From NCBI RefSeq assembly GCF_018812025.1, contig NC_063054.1, forward strand, positions 5,050,582 through 5,114,581: a DNA stretch of 64,000 nucleotides, written 5' to 3'. The position numbers were made by a program, and so were the translations under genes. Under the pieces are notes generated by a model that was given only the letters and a program-made list of their open reading frames with translations, was not told the origin of the DNA and ran no database searches. This document shows positions 1 to 11,264 of the stretch, in pieces. This DNA is from Megalobrama amblycephala (lineage: Eukaryota; Chordata; Actinopteri; Cypriniformes; Xenocyprididae). How positions within the stretch are numbered: the stretch's first letter is position 1; every line of letters begins with the position of its first letter.

Positions 1-333
1 TTTCTTAACTTAAAAAAAAATCTCATTCAACTTTGAGATCTCACAACTTATACAGTGAAGTAAATAACTCATTTGATTTGCAAGAACTCAAAATAAAAAA
101 GTTTATTAACTAAATCTTTTATGTTAATTGTTATCAAAATGCATGAGTTAGCTAACTCAGTACTTCAAGTTAGGAGCAATTAACATGCATGAGTACTACA
201 AACTCAAAATTTGATAGTTCTGCTTACTTAAAATTGGGAACATCATAACTCAAAAAAAAAAAAAAATAAATAAATGATGTAACTAATTACCTCAAATTTT
301 TTGAGTTAGCCCAACTTATTCGTGTTTACAGTG
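1..333. mobile_element. Partial DNA element with CACTG-type end (right part)
   Basis: AT-rich sequence with repeated 'aactca' and 'ttgagtt' words, ending in gtgtttacagtg at 322-333. The same style of end (ggttttacagtg) closes the complete copy at 4648-5257, which also shares the 'cctcaaat...ttttgag' stretch near its right end. The left end lies outside the window. No coding sequence. Classification rests only on this similarity. Confidence 0.5.
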
Positions 334-1372
334 TAGTGAAGCCACTTTATTGATAAAGTAGAGTTTTGATGCTCAGAAACACCACAATGTTTTTTTGTTG
401 TTGTTGTTATTTTTTTTTACCAACATGGCAGCAGTTAAGTGTGTTCCATATTTTTATTGGCTCTTTAGAATCAGAACTAGTGATGTTTAATTCATGATTG
501 AGTCACATCTCATTGAAAAGGTCATACGATTTGGAAAAATAGTCTAAATCTGTTCACAATTCAGTTTGAATCATTCAGACACTTACTTACTCAGCACTGG
601 ATGAAGTGGATATCCACAATCCACTGAAACCAAACCTGTGCAATGAAAAATGTCTTGTGTATACTACTCTGCAGATTGGGACATTAGAGATATGAAAATA
701 AGTGTAAAAAGGAATGGAGGCAGTACCATGTTTTTAGTACATGTGTCCAAAGAATTTTGTAGTGAATGGTAAATTAGTAAATTTTTCTTTAGAGTAGTTG
801 TCTTTGCTAGCTGTATTTTATGAGAAGTTTGCCGTGCACTGACTATGCCCCACAAAAGCACTTCAGGATACCAGAATGGCTACTCAGTGTGTTAAGATGA
901 ATATCCATCTATAAATATTGACAGCGCTGCATTCACAAGTTCAACCCAAGCATCAACCTGTCTCCCTTGGACAGGTCCGCTTCCCTAGTGATTTCTGTGC
1001 AGATTAATTATCATACTAATCAATTATTCATGATCTGCCAGTGGACAGGCGGAGCTAAAAACCTACTATTTGACATGGCAGTGAACACGGCAGTCCTCAT
1101 TGGAAATTTACAATGCAAAGGATGTGTAATATTTATAAAGGGCAATAGAGACACACAAAAGTAAGAGGCTTTAACATCAACATCTCTCTCTATGTCTTTC
1201 TTTCAAATACTTTTGACTTTTTAGTCTTATTTGTGTCTGAAAGCAAAGGCAACTGTCCAGTCAAACAAGGACTTAATAGGCAACATTTGTGTACGAAAAC
1301 CTCCAAAGGAAAGCCTTCAAAGGCACCATAATGTCACATCTAATAACAGAACAAATTCCAGTGAGCTTTAGG
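334..1372. other. No gene seen; apparently unique sequence
   Basis: About 1 kb of AT-rich DNA without a repeat end, tandem array or long open frame that I can support. The short open frames here (about 65 codons) have no recognisable domain. Confidence 0.5.
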
Positions 1373-1725
1373 GTATGTTTTCAGGACAACAATGTACTAA
1401 AAACTGAAAAGTTTTTCCTTTGTGTTTTTCACATCCACCTGGATACTTGAAAATGACTAAAAACGCTGTATTATTTATGCCAGGCCAGTAGTTGGCGATG
1501 TCACTTTGTAAAGAGACACTACGCACCTATAGACTGAACATGTTATACACATGCACGTGATGTCACCATTTTCACAAATTCACATTTTTGTACACAGAGC
1601 AAATCAAAATGTCAAATTCACACATTTTCAAAAGTTTGCATTTTCAGGCCCCCAAAACGCAGTTGTTGTTGTGTAAATGAATGGTCAAAACACACTTTTT
1701 AGTGTTGTTGAAAACAGTGTTTATT
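1373..1725. mobile_element. hAT-like non-autonomous element, family A, copy 1
   Basis: Shares a core with copies at 7901-8247 and 45215-45487: ggccagtagttggcgatgtc, then cactttgtaaagaga, gatgtcaccattttcaca, and cattttcaggccccc followed by gttgttgtgtaaatga. Its ends are degenerate compared with copy 3, whose right end reads as a hAT-type CAGGGGCTGTTTACACGACA in reverse complement. Non-coding. Confidence 0.65.
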
Positions 1726-2740
1726 TCTAGAAATACATTCTAAATTGCTCTGTGTTCGGGCCAAATACCGAGCTCGGAGCCCTCTCCCCGGACAACACGC
1801 CAAATACATATACCATATATTCTATCTGACTTATTTGTAAGTGTGAACTCGTGAAACAACTATTCGTAACTGTTTTGATTTGTTGCAAAATCATACAACC
1901 TCATTCATATGTTTTTGTACAATCTGCTCTTGCATCTCTTAGGAGTTAGATTTGGGAGGGCGCTTCATACTATTTTATATACAAATAGCACATTTTCATA
2001 CAAATCACATACACAAATTTGTACGAAATTGCACACTCATTAAAAATAGCAACATTTTCTTGTGAGAACGGGCTGTTCATATATAATAAATGCTGTATGT
2101 AAGAGACACAACACGCACTTTAAAGAGCCTTGTTAACGTGCATTTGTGTGTGGGTGCTAGGCAGGCTAATTACATTCAGTGATCAGTATGAAGAGGGGTT
2201 GTCATGGCAATTACATCGTCGTTGTGTTGATATGACCCGAAACACTTGTATCAGTAAAGTTTGTCTTTCCCATTTGTTATCTTTCACAATTATCTTTCTC
2301 TCTCACTCACTTTCTCTATTTTTCAACCTGCCTCTCACATATTGCCTGTACTTTTCGTTCATCTGTTCATTGTGTCTCGTCATAATAATATTAGTTTATC
2401 ACTTAATCAGCAGTTCCAGTCATGTCAGTGACATTCACAAACACTCCAAACACATAATTTCCACAAAGAGAGTACAAAAAGGTGATGGTGTAATAGTTAT
2501 ACCATAGTACTTTGATATATACCATGGTATGAATGATTAGCATATTCATTTACAGTACACTGGAATTAGGCACTTCTCATGAATAAAAAAATAGGACCTG
2601 AAGCCCCTCCCTCCCCCAGCAAATGGTTGGTCAAATGCTTATCCTTTAGAAAATGTTGATCAGTTTCAGAAAGTTTTATTTTCTATTCAATTTTTGCAGT
2701 TGTTTCAATGTTACCCAAATGGGGGATATGTTAATAGAAC
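1726..2740. other. No gene seen; AT-rich, minor repeats
   Basis: Contains a stretch rich in 'acaaat' and 'tacgaa' words (about 1850-2080) that may be an old repeat, and a small accatagta/accatggta pair near 2500-2530. A 125-codon open frame (2130-2507) is low-complexity (Leu/Phe/Ser/His) and I do not call it a gene. Confidence 0.45.
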
Positions 2741-2797
2741 ATTGATTGATTGATTGATTTTAATTCCATTAATCAATCAATCAATCAATCAATTAAT
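2741..2797. repeat. Opposed (TTGA)n and (ATCA)n tracts
   Basis: Four to five copies of ttga are followed, after about 15 bases, by five to six copies of atca. The second tract is the reverse complement of the first, so the pair can form a hairpin. Confidence 0.9.
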
Positions 2798-4647
2798 AAA
2801 TAATAAAAGTTTGCCTATTGGGACCAAATTTTGATTTGCAGTTAGTGATAAATTACCAAGTTTGGAACCATGTTTGAGTTTGATGAATGTTGTCAACACT
2901 ACAACTAGATTTTAAAACAGATTTAAGACAGCTAAATTAAAGCTAGTGTTAATATAACAAGCTAATGATAATCTTCTATGACTTTAATTGTTTGCTTAAA
3001 CTAAGAAAATTTTGACAGTTTGACATGAGGACATTCACACACACAGCCATTTTTCACTGAATTTTGAATAGTATAATTTGGTCATAGCAGCCATTCTTAT
3101 TGCTGGATGCCCGAATGTTATTAGAGGGTTGCACAACTGGCTTTGGAAAATCTGATCACAAATGACATGCATTGCTTATAAACATAAGATATCATTTTGT
3201 TATGACAACAAAAACAGTTTAGGAGGGGATAGTGTTTGTAAATTGCATTTCCAATCTGCAGCTGTGCATAATACAGTACAGTATATCATACTATGAACAA
3301 CATGAGCAATGCAAACAAGTTTATCACTGCATGAATCAATCTCACTCTAAATGCCGACGATTTCTGATACGGTTTTCTAAAGGATAATTTTTTTTAAAAT
3401 GCTTCCCTGCAAAAAATTTAGAAGAGTGAAAACACTCAAAGTAACATGAACCTCTTCCGTCTTCCCTACACTGAACTACAGCATCTCACTGGAGACGGAT
3501 CATGTGCAGCTGCAGAATGATCAGTCACATGCTATTTACAACAAGAATCTAGAACTGAGACCACTGCGCAAGTCACATTTTTTAAAATCTTAACTGTTTT
3601 TTGTTTGTTTAACACAGCATCTTAAAGAGGACCTATCCCCCCCCCCCCTTTTTTTTTTTACATTTTCAAAAATCTTTAGTGTGCAATGTTGCTGTTTGTT
3701 AAGTTAAGGGCCTTTATCAGCCTGAGCTATCTATAGTTTCATGACAGAAATAAATTCCTGCCAAGGCATTCACAGAAAAAAGGGGCGAAGCCTGGTTCAG
3801 TTGTGTTAGTAGTGTGTTAAAAATTCAGGGTTATGGTAAGGGGTGTGACATTTCCAAAAACACCCTCAAAGTGGTTGACCAATCACAAAACCTTGGTCCA
3901 GTCAACCAATCAGAGCATACAGAGCTTTTTGGAAGGAGGAGCTTCATAGAGACAGGAACTAAACTGAGGGTTACTGACTGACTGGGAAGAGAGGTCCTGC
4001 AAATATGTAAAATATATGAAAAAAATGTTTTGGAACATTCAAGAATGAGAATATATTCTAGTAGACCTAGGGTGACCACCTGGCTTTTGATCTGTTGCAG
4101 ACCAATAGATTTTTTTCTGCCGGTGGGTGCCCAGTGCCCACACTTTAATGTTGCGCTTCAGGCAACATTACATCCTGGAGAGAAGACAATTCTAGATTCA
4201 CGAGTGCACATGCAGGAGGACAAATTTTGAGCATGCTCGCGTAATATCTGAGCGAGAGAGAGTGCGCGTCCAGTGAGCGGAGAGATTCTTGCTCGCGCAT
4301 TTGATGCGCTCTCGCGTTACAATAATGCACTCTCGACATTTGTCAGTATAATAACGCAATAGAAACCGCCTTAAATTAATATTAGCGTGAGAAGAAAGTC
4401 ATGTCTGAAAGTTACAATACATTTTTTTTTATTGGTTAAAATGAATGGAGAATTTCTCACGTTTTTCTGTAGGTGCTCAACCATTTCCATGCGTCGCACT
4501 CGAGCATCCACAGGATCGGCGCATGTTCGTTTGCCATCAGGATGATTACATGCTTTAATTTGGGAATCTTTGAGCAGCTCTTGTGGTTCTTATCCAGTAT
4601 GTGAGATGAAATCCTTGCTGGTATAGTTGTGTTTACAGACTTTGCTG

Positions 4648-5257
4648 CACTGTAAAACCGAACAGTGAAATTAATTAAATTAAATGAGTTTGTTTCACTC
4701 AAATAATAATGAAAGTTCATTGTACTTAATAGGAAAAAGTTGCATGAACTCAAAATTTCATTGTAGTAAGCTGAACTTAATATGATTGAGTTGAGCTGCA
4801 GCAGATTTCTAATTCCCAGCATGCTTTGCGTCAGACCATATAAATAACTGTTGAAATTAAGTGTTATTTTGTGTGTTTTTGCACAAGATTAACATATGGA
4901 GATATAAGTTAATGTTTAATGTTGTGTTATGTTGGGATTCAGGGGGGTTCTGTTATGTCAGTTTTGTAGGGTTACCACTGTGGTGAAGAGTAGAGCCTGT
5001 GGTTAGGTTGAGGATGAGCTGCAAAACCTTTAAGACCACATATGTTGTTTGATTACATATATGCAAGTATGTAATGACAGTCTCTCTGATAGTTATAATA
5101 GCATGTGTTATTTGCTATGTAACATTGGCCTTGATCCGCTTCCATGGCTCTCAGCCCCGCCTCACTTGTCACAAAAATTTACTTACCTGTAAATGTTTTG
5201 AGGTAATAAGTTTCCTCAAATGTTTTGAGTATTCTGAACTTATTGGGTTTTACAGTG
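4648..5257. mobile_element. DNA element with CACTGTAAAACC ends
   Basis: Begins cactgtaaaacc and ends ggttttacagtg, a 12-bp perfect terminal inverted repeat. It lies inside the hAT-type element 4068-7146. I could not identify a convincing target-site duplication, so the superfamily (EnSpm-like CACTG or other) is open. A related right end is at 322-333. The 119-codon open frame over its right half has no domain I recognise. Confidence 0.7.
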
Positions 5258-5336
5258 TGTGGCCCGCACTTAGCTATTCCTTTGCGCTGTCCACTCAGTT
5301 GTCATCAGCGGGAAAACCTCTCTCTACTATTGCGTT

Positions 5337-6938
5337 CAGGTGCGCCGTTGACACGGGGGACAGGGGGGTCAGGACCCCCGCAGTTTTAAAAAGACAGAAA
5401 TTGACCCCCATACTTTTGATAAGGGCTGCTTAAGTCAGTATCAAACTAAAACAGTATCAAAAAAAGCTACAAACTAGCTTAGGATATTTTCTTTTTCAAA
5501 TGAGACCATTTTCACATTTCTGTGAGCTTTTGTTTGTAAATAATCAACTGTTTTGTCGTGGATGTGCAGAACAGGAAATGTGCTCTCAAAGAAACACGCA
5601 ATCTCCAAACCATCGGTCAAAGCGTGCTAACGTTTTCTGAGGACATGTCAATGGTATATAAATCATGCCCGAAATTTAGTGTTCGTGGGGACATGTCATT
5701 CAAGCCAACCGTCCATTCACAAACCTGAAATTTGACACAGGCTGATCTCTCACATTCAGTTCCGGTCGACGTGTGAGCTGGCTTGACTGAAGTATTCGCG
5801 AGTTTTCGTGAGGATTTATAGTTTATGGACTGTTTTGATTTTGATAATCACATCTAGAAACGGAAAAGCATCGATGGCATCGATAAAAGAGATCTTTGAA
5901 AGCGAAACTAATGTGATTATTGCCTCGGCCAGCAACGCAATGGGGAGGACGCACAAGAGGAGAGGACAGCGCATTTGGTATGTATAAACTGTATTACTGT
6001 ATTTACAATGCTTATACTCATTTTTGATTGAATTATTAATATTTTAAAATGTGAAAGCACAACAACCAATATGATAAACTATTATTTGACCAAAAAAAAA
6101 AAGGTCAAAACTATACGTTTGGGATATGGCAAGGCTACTTGCACACTGCACAGCTGTCTATAAGTATGCAAACTTGAATAGAATTGCCATTTCAGGATCT
6201 ACATTTTGATATTGTGAAATGGGTATTATTACAGTGCAAAAACTGTGTGTATAAACAATAATTTCTTTGTTTCAGTTTCTGTTGAATATTAGTGGGCAGC
6301 AGCAGCAGCTGGCATCACATCTCCAGGAGGCAGACGGGTGATGCTGAGGTGATGCTCAACACAGGTGACAAAAATGATGCTCATATAAGCAATTATACAG
6401 ATCTGGAGGATGTTCGAGATTGTAATAGAGTCTTGTGTCTCCTGAAAGAATAAAACTGATCAAAATCATAAAACGCCTCTTTTTGTTTGTTTGTTTATTA
6501 TAGCACAGACGAAATATACTATAATATATATCACTTTTAGCAGTGTTTATGTATTTTCAAAGGGTTTTCTGTAAAATAACACTGCGATATTGGATTTACA
6601 CTGTAAACGGTACGGCAGAAATATATATATATATTTTTTTATCACTTTTTGTTTTATGTAACTTCAAAGGGCTTCCTGCAATGACACCAAGATTTTGTAT
6701 TTAGAGCACTATATGTGAGTATGGGAAGCTTTTCAATTTGGGTATGCCAAATCCAGGTGGAAATCCCCAAAATGGTCCCAGTGCTTAGGAGGTTGATGAT
6801 CAGGCAAGTTTAATATATGATGGTGGTCCGATGGTGAGCCTGAAGTGGTTGTACGATGTCTGGAAATCTGATCTTACTATCTGGGCTTTTGCTTACAATT
6901 TGGTCCCCCCCACATTGAAAATGTCTCCTGCGCCCCTG
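5337..6938. mobile_element. hAT-type element (1.6 kb) with transcription-unit-like interior
   Basis: Ends caggtgcgccgttgaca and, in reverse complement, caggggcgcaggagaca (13 of 17 match), flanked by attgcgtt (5329-5336) and attgcgta (6939-6946), a 7-of-8 duplication. CAGG ends plus an 8-bp duplication fit hAT. The interior has no transposase frame I can recognise, but shows a TATA box, a short ATG frame, splice-like signals and AATAAA (see the entry at 5655-6454). It lies within the larger element 4068-7146. Confidence 0.8.
5655..6454 (+). other. Candidate two-exon transcription unit inside a hAT-type element
   Basis: A TATA box (tatataaat, 5655-5663) lies about 210 bp before an ATG at 5874. 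The frame from there runs 37 codons to TAA at 5985-5987, starting MASIKEIFESE and containing GRTHKRRGQR. A donor-like g|gtatgt occurs at 5978 and an acceptor (ttctttgtttcag) ends at 6275, giving a 298-bp intron. Spliced, the frame reads three further residues and stops at 6283-6285. AATAAA is at 6449-6454. It could be a non-coding RNA, a captured first exon of a host gene, or the remnant 5' end of a transposase gene. Product unknown. Confidence 0.3.
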
Positions 6939-7204
6939 ATTGCGTAGGTTGGTTATTTTAATAGCTAGAACATGATGGCTGAAATAGATTTCTAAATGCC
7001 AGTCACCGTTTTTATATTTCTTACTGTGGTTATTGTAATTTCAGGGATGAAAAAATGTAATAATACAGACATAACAGAAATGCGGGGCACTACTTCTTGC
7101 GGGACGCAGGACAAAGCTCCCAATTGCGGGACGGGTGGTCACCCTAAGCAGACCCCAAAATCAAAATCAAGACTTTGTAAAAGGGCACAATATGGCCTCT
7201 TTAA

Positions 7205-7900
7205 AAATGCACTGATTGTGGCATAAAAATCATTGCATTGGTCAAAGATGTCCATTTTATGCAGGTTTATATAGAAAACAATTAAAAGCAAATTGATTGT
7301 TACTCATCTGCCAGCATGTTCTGAATATAACTGAAGTGAGCATGACAGCAATTCGATGAGTCTGATCTGCTCCTTATTGATTGCCTGGCTTTAACTCAGC
7401 AACAAACAGAGAGAGAAAGACTGACATAAAACATAACGGGTCAAAAAAGTTTCTCATGAGCTTTTGTTTTCAGACCAAATGCTCATTTCCTTGGTGACAA
7501 AGTGAGCACTGTGGAAATATTACACATCTCCACCTTCCCTCCCATCTATTCTCACTCTCTGTCTATGTGCTTTAAACATAATCCATATGGTTTTAATGAC
7601 CACAGTTCTTTCCATTGTTTCTGAATGTCAGCTTGTATTGATCAAGTGGACCGAAGCCAGAATATTACTCATCACAAAAAAATACTCCCTTGTTATCATT
7701 TAAACATGGAGAAAAAAAAAAAAAAAAAACAGGGCGAAAAGAAGAAGGGGAAAAACAGAAAGAGAGAGTGAGGAAAAGATAAAAAAAAAACAAAAAAAAA
7801 AACAACGACTCTCAAATCACTGACCACAGACCAGATGGCCAAAATTAAACCTTTCAGAGTTACAGACAGTTAATTTCACTCATCATAATCTGAGGGTATA
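7205..7900. other. No gene seen; unique sequence and purine-rich tract
   Basis: About 7310-7650 looks unique. From 7708 to 7802 there is a purine-rich stretch with A-runs and gaaaa words. No open frame or repeat end that I can support. Confidence 0.5.
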
Positions 7901-8247
7901 GGTTTACACGACAACAGTGTACTAAAAATGGCAGTTTCTGTGAACAGACGACAACGTTGTCAAAAGGCCAGGCCAGCAGTTGGCGATGTCACTTTGTAAA
8001 GAAACACTACACGCCTATAGACTGAACACGTAATACACATGCACATGATGTCACTGTTTTCACAAATTCACATTTTTGTAGTTTACATAGAGACAATAAC
8101 AATAAAGTTGTCAAAAACTTTAAACTTTTAAACCCGTTTTCAAAAGTTTGCACTTTCAGGCCCCTAAAACACAGTTGTTGCATAAATGAACTACCAAAAC
8201 ACATAAAAAGTTTTTTTGGTTTTAGTTGCAAATGGTGTTGCGTAAAC
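7901..8247. mobile_element. hAT-like non-autonomous element, family A, copy 2
   Basis: Left end ggtttacacgacaacagtg and right end caaatggtgttgcgtaaac are imperfect inverted repeats. The core (ggccagcagttggcgatgtc, then cactttgtaaagaaac, and cactttcaggcccct) matches copies at 1373 and 45215. Relative to copy 1 it has an extra stretch around 8080-8130. Non-coding. Confidence 0.7.
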
Positions 8248-8990
8248 TAAAAATTTAATAAATGTAACTTGCTAAATGAAAACATGTTTGCTTTAAACAA
8301 AAATAAAAATAGATATACTCTTCAGTGGAGACAAACAATCAGGGATGGATATAGATGATTTATAGGGTGGCAAGAGATGAGGAAGGCATGAGGAATATCA
8401 GCAAAGCAAACATATTTGTGTATTGTGCATTTATGGCCTTCATTCATGTCCAGTGAGACAATGTTATCAAGTAAATAAAAATAAATAATCTATAGTATCT
8501 ATATCTAGGGTACCAAAACATTGTTTATTAAACCCATCAACTGATTCAGTTTATCTTTTCTACCAAGAGAGAAGTTATTTTATTAATAATCGTATGTACT
8601 TGGATGATATATAAATCAAAACAATGTGTGATCTATTAAAATCACCATCTATTAAAATCACCAGCAGTTTTAGTAGTAGGTCAATCATTTTTTCCCGGTG
8701 AGAAAAAGTTTATATTAATATCTGAATGTATCATGAAATGTGAATCACAAATTACATTGCATGAAGTTTAAAAACAAGAATAAATGATCTATTAAAATCA
8801 GTGGTTGGCAAAGTACACAAATCGGAAAAGTACTTGATTTTTAATGGACTATTAAAGTATTAAAAGTAAAAAGTACTGAATAATGAACTTAGTTCATTAA
8901 TTGTTCCATCTAGCTCTAGTCAGACTAGATATTAGTCAGATTAGTGCAAACATTAAATATGTATTGATTTTCAAATAAGCAATGGTTGCA
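8248..8990. other. No gene seen; AT-rich with possible hAT-like end near 8801
   Basis: A short direct repeat (atctattaaaatcacc) occurs at about 8631 and 8648. At about 8801 the text cagtggttggcaaagtac resembles hAT-type ends of the CAGTGNTGGG kind, but no partner end is visible. Confidence 0.4.
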
Positions 8991-8992
8991 TG

Positions 8993-9720
8993 TCGGTGAA
9001 CACAATCCACCGTGCCATTCACCGTTGCCGGCTAAAACTCTATAGGTCAAAAAAGAAGCCATATCTAAACATGATCCAGAAGCGCAGGCATTTTCTCTGG
9101 GCCAAGGCTCATTTAAAATGGACTGTGGCAAAGTGGAAAACTGTTCTGTGGTCAGACAAATCAAAATTTGAAGTTCTTTTTGGAAAACTGGGCTGCCATG
9201 TCATGTCCTCCTAAAGAGGACAAGGACAACCCAAGTTGTTATCAGTGCTCAGTTCAGAAGCCTGCATCTCTGATGGTATGGGGTTGCATGAGTGCGTGTG
9301 GCATGGGCAGCTTACACATCTGGAAAGGCACCATCAATGCTGAAAGGTATATTCAAGTTCTAGAACAACATATGCTCCCATCCAGACATCGTCTCTTTCA
9401 GGGAAGACATTGCATTTTCTAACATGACAATGCCAGACCACATACTGCATCAATTACAACATCATGGCTGCGTAGAAGAAGGATCCGGGTACTGAAATGG
9501 CCAGCCTGCAGTCCAGATCTTTCACCCATAGAAAACATTTGGCGCATCATAAAGAGGAAGATGCGACAAAGTAGACCTAAGACAGTTGAGCAACTAGAAG
9601 CCTGTATTAGACAATAATGGGACAACATTCCTATTACCTAAACTTGAGCAACTTGTCTCCTCAGTCCCCAGACGTTTGCAGACTGTTATAAAAAGAAGAG
9701 GGGGTGCCACACAGTGGTAA
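8993..9720 (+). pseudogene. Tc1-like transposase fragment (broken)
   Basis: Encodes the C-terminal part of a Tc1-type DDE transposase, which would cut and paste the element in the nucleus. Recognisable blocks are VLWSDKSKFEV (first catalytic Asp), MVWGCMSACGMGS, HDNARPHTA (second Asp) and SPDLSPIENIW (Glu), with 34 residues between the last two acidic residues (DD34E). It lacks the N-terminal DNA-binding domain. A frame change lies around 9180-9220, an in-frame TAA at 9420-9422 sits where the sibling copy has CAA, and there is a further TAA near 9616. Not functional. Confidence 0.85.
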
Positions 9721-9823
9721 ACATGGCCTTGTCCCAACTTTTTTGACATGTATTGATGTCATGAAATTTAAAATCAACTTATTTTTCCCTTAAAATTATA
9801 CATTTTCTCAGTTTAAACATTTG

Positions 9824-11142
9824 TGACCCGATCTGGCGAAATGAGTCGGAAGTCGAAATTGAATGCATATAGGTAGCACAAAAATTCTTTTTGCATACAA
9901 AACCAAAGACTTTAAACTTTCATATCAAGCCTCCAACATGCTTCTGTTGCGTTGTTTTCACCCTCTAATGAGTCTGAGAAATATGCGTTTACAACAAAAA
10001 TAGCACAGCAGCTAACTGAATACAAGTATGTATTTCACGTGCTCATAACTTCATGAAAAATGCACAGATCATAAAAATTGCACATCAATATTTAAAGCAG
10101 ATTCTCAAGATTAAAATGAATCCAAAATCAATATAATATATTGCGTTGATCATAAGATATTACTCACGAAATGATTTAACATACTTGGCTAAAAACATGT
10201 CTCTCATCTCTCCGGGATGCAGTGTGTATCCAATGTTCCCGGACCCATCCATGTTCGTTTTCCAACGTGGAATAACACAGAATAGATATCATTTTAAAGC
10301 TTAGAATCTTGAAAAACTCCTAACGAGTGCTGAGAAGCACCTCTAAACCGGAGTTTACCGCCCGTTGGCGCCACCTGGCTGCGGAAAAAATGAACAACAA
10401 TTTTTCAAACTATTCTTTATTATATCACCACGAAATTTGAACCAGATGCAGCTCACATATAGGAGAGCATCACCAAAAAAGAATTTTTTAGCGATCTTAT
10501 TGTGTTCCTGAGTTATTCCATGTCAAATAAAAAAAGAAAAATTATTTTTAAAAAATTATATATATTTTTTGTCTTTTATCAGCTGTTTCTCGGCAAGAAA
10601 ATGTCCAAATGTAAAGTAATTTATATTTTCTTAACATTTAAAATGTTTTGTATCAAATGATACCTACCTTTTGACTCTCCTTGCTAGAGTTTTGGAGTTA
10701 TGAGTCTTTACTTTTGTGTGTGTCTCTCAGGAAAAAAAAAAAAAAGAACTCTAAAAAAGCCTTCGGGTCTTAAAGTGTTAATTCAAATAAATACTTTAAA
10801 ATAATTTGAGCTTCAGCCTGGTTTAATAGCATTTATACATATATAAAAATGTCTTTGGTCAAATTAAGCTGTAAAATAAATAGTTTATCCCTTTAAATGC
10901 AATGGATTTTGAAAGATATCAACAAAAAACGGGCAAAAAACTTTAAAAGCGATTTTCTCAGGTTTTCAATTGGGAAAAAAGGGCAGACAACCATAATTCA
11001 AATGTTTATATCTTTAAAACCATTCAAGGTATGACTTTGACTAGGATATCATTTTAAAGCTTATTGTCTCATCTTTCCATTGATACCAAAATCTCAATTT
11101 TGAAATTTGGGTCACTGTGACTCATTTTGCTGGATCAGGTCA
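9824..11142. mobile_element. Non-autonomous DNA element with 24-bp inverted ends and 6-bp duplication
   Basis: Ends start tgacccgatctggcgaaatg and, from the other side, tgacctgatccagcaaaatg; over 24 bp they match at 20 positions. The flanks catttg at 9818-9823 and 11143-11148 are identical, and the sibling Tc1-like copy has this site once (33439-33444), which proves the insertion. No open frame of note. Superfamilies with 6-bp duplications that I know of include IS3EU and Dada, but I cannot decide between these and others. Confidence 0.85.
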
Positions 11143-11264
11143 CATTTGATATGTCATCTATGTTGTATTTTGAATAAAATATTGAAATCTGAAACATCCA
11201 CATCATTGCATTCTGTTTTTATTCACAATTTGTAGTGTCCCAACTTTTTTGGAATCGGGTTTGT

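Larger units (their letters stand above)
4068..7146. mobile_element. hAT-type element with 8-bp duplication, itself carrying two insertions
   Basis: Ends are tagggtgaccacc and its exact reverse complement ggtggtcacccta (13 bp). The flanks are agtagacc (4060-4067) and agcagacc (7147-7154), an 8-bp duplication with one mismatch, as expected for hAT transposition. Two other elements, 4648-5257 and 5337-6938, sit inside. What remains of the host element is about 0.86 kb and non-coding, so it is non-autonomous. Confidence 0.85.
3622..7204. mobile_element. Outer TTAA-flanked element, split by nested insertions
   Basis: TTAA at 3622-3625 and 7201-7204 bracket ends reading agaggacctat and, in reverse complement, agaggccatat (9 of 11 match). 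Its own sequence is 3626-4067 plus 7155-7200; the rest is a hAT-type insertion. Across the insertion the text joins as 'ctagtagacc' to 'ccaaaatcaaaatcaag', which I recall as continuous in cyprinid copies of this family. TTAA duplication suggests a piggyBac- or Kolobok-type non-autonomous element. No open frame. Confidence 0.8.
8991..11264 (+). mobile_element. Tc1-like element, 5'-truncated, interrupted by another element
   Basis: Sequence from 8991 matches the fuller copy at 31973-33561 from its middle onwards, including the transposase region and the right end (agtgtcccaacttttttgg, then aatcgggtttg). The left half and left inverted repeat are missing. A 1319-bp foreign element with 6-bp duplication splits it at 9824-11142. 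Without the insertion this copy is about 0.95 kb. Confidence 0.9.

Noticed and set aside
2130..2507. 125-codon open frame
   Set aside because: Low-complexity hydrophobic/serine composition in AT-rich DNA, with no domain, splice context or signal of selection.
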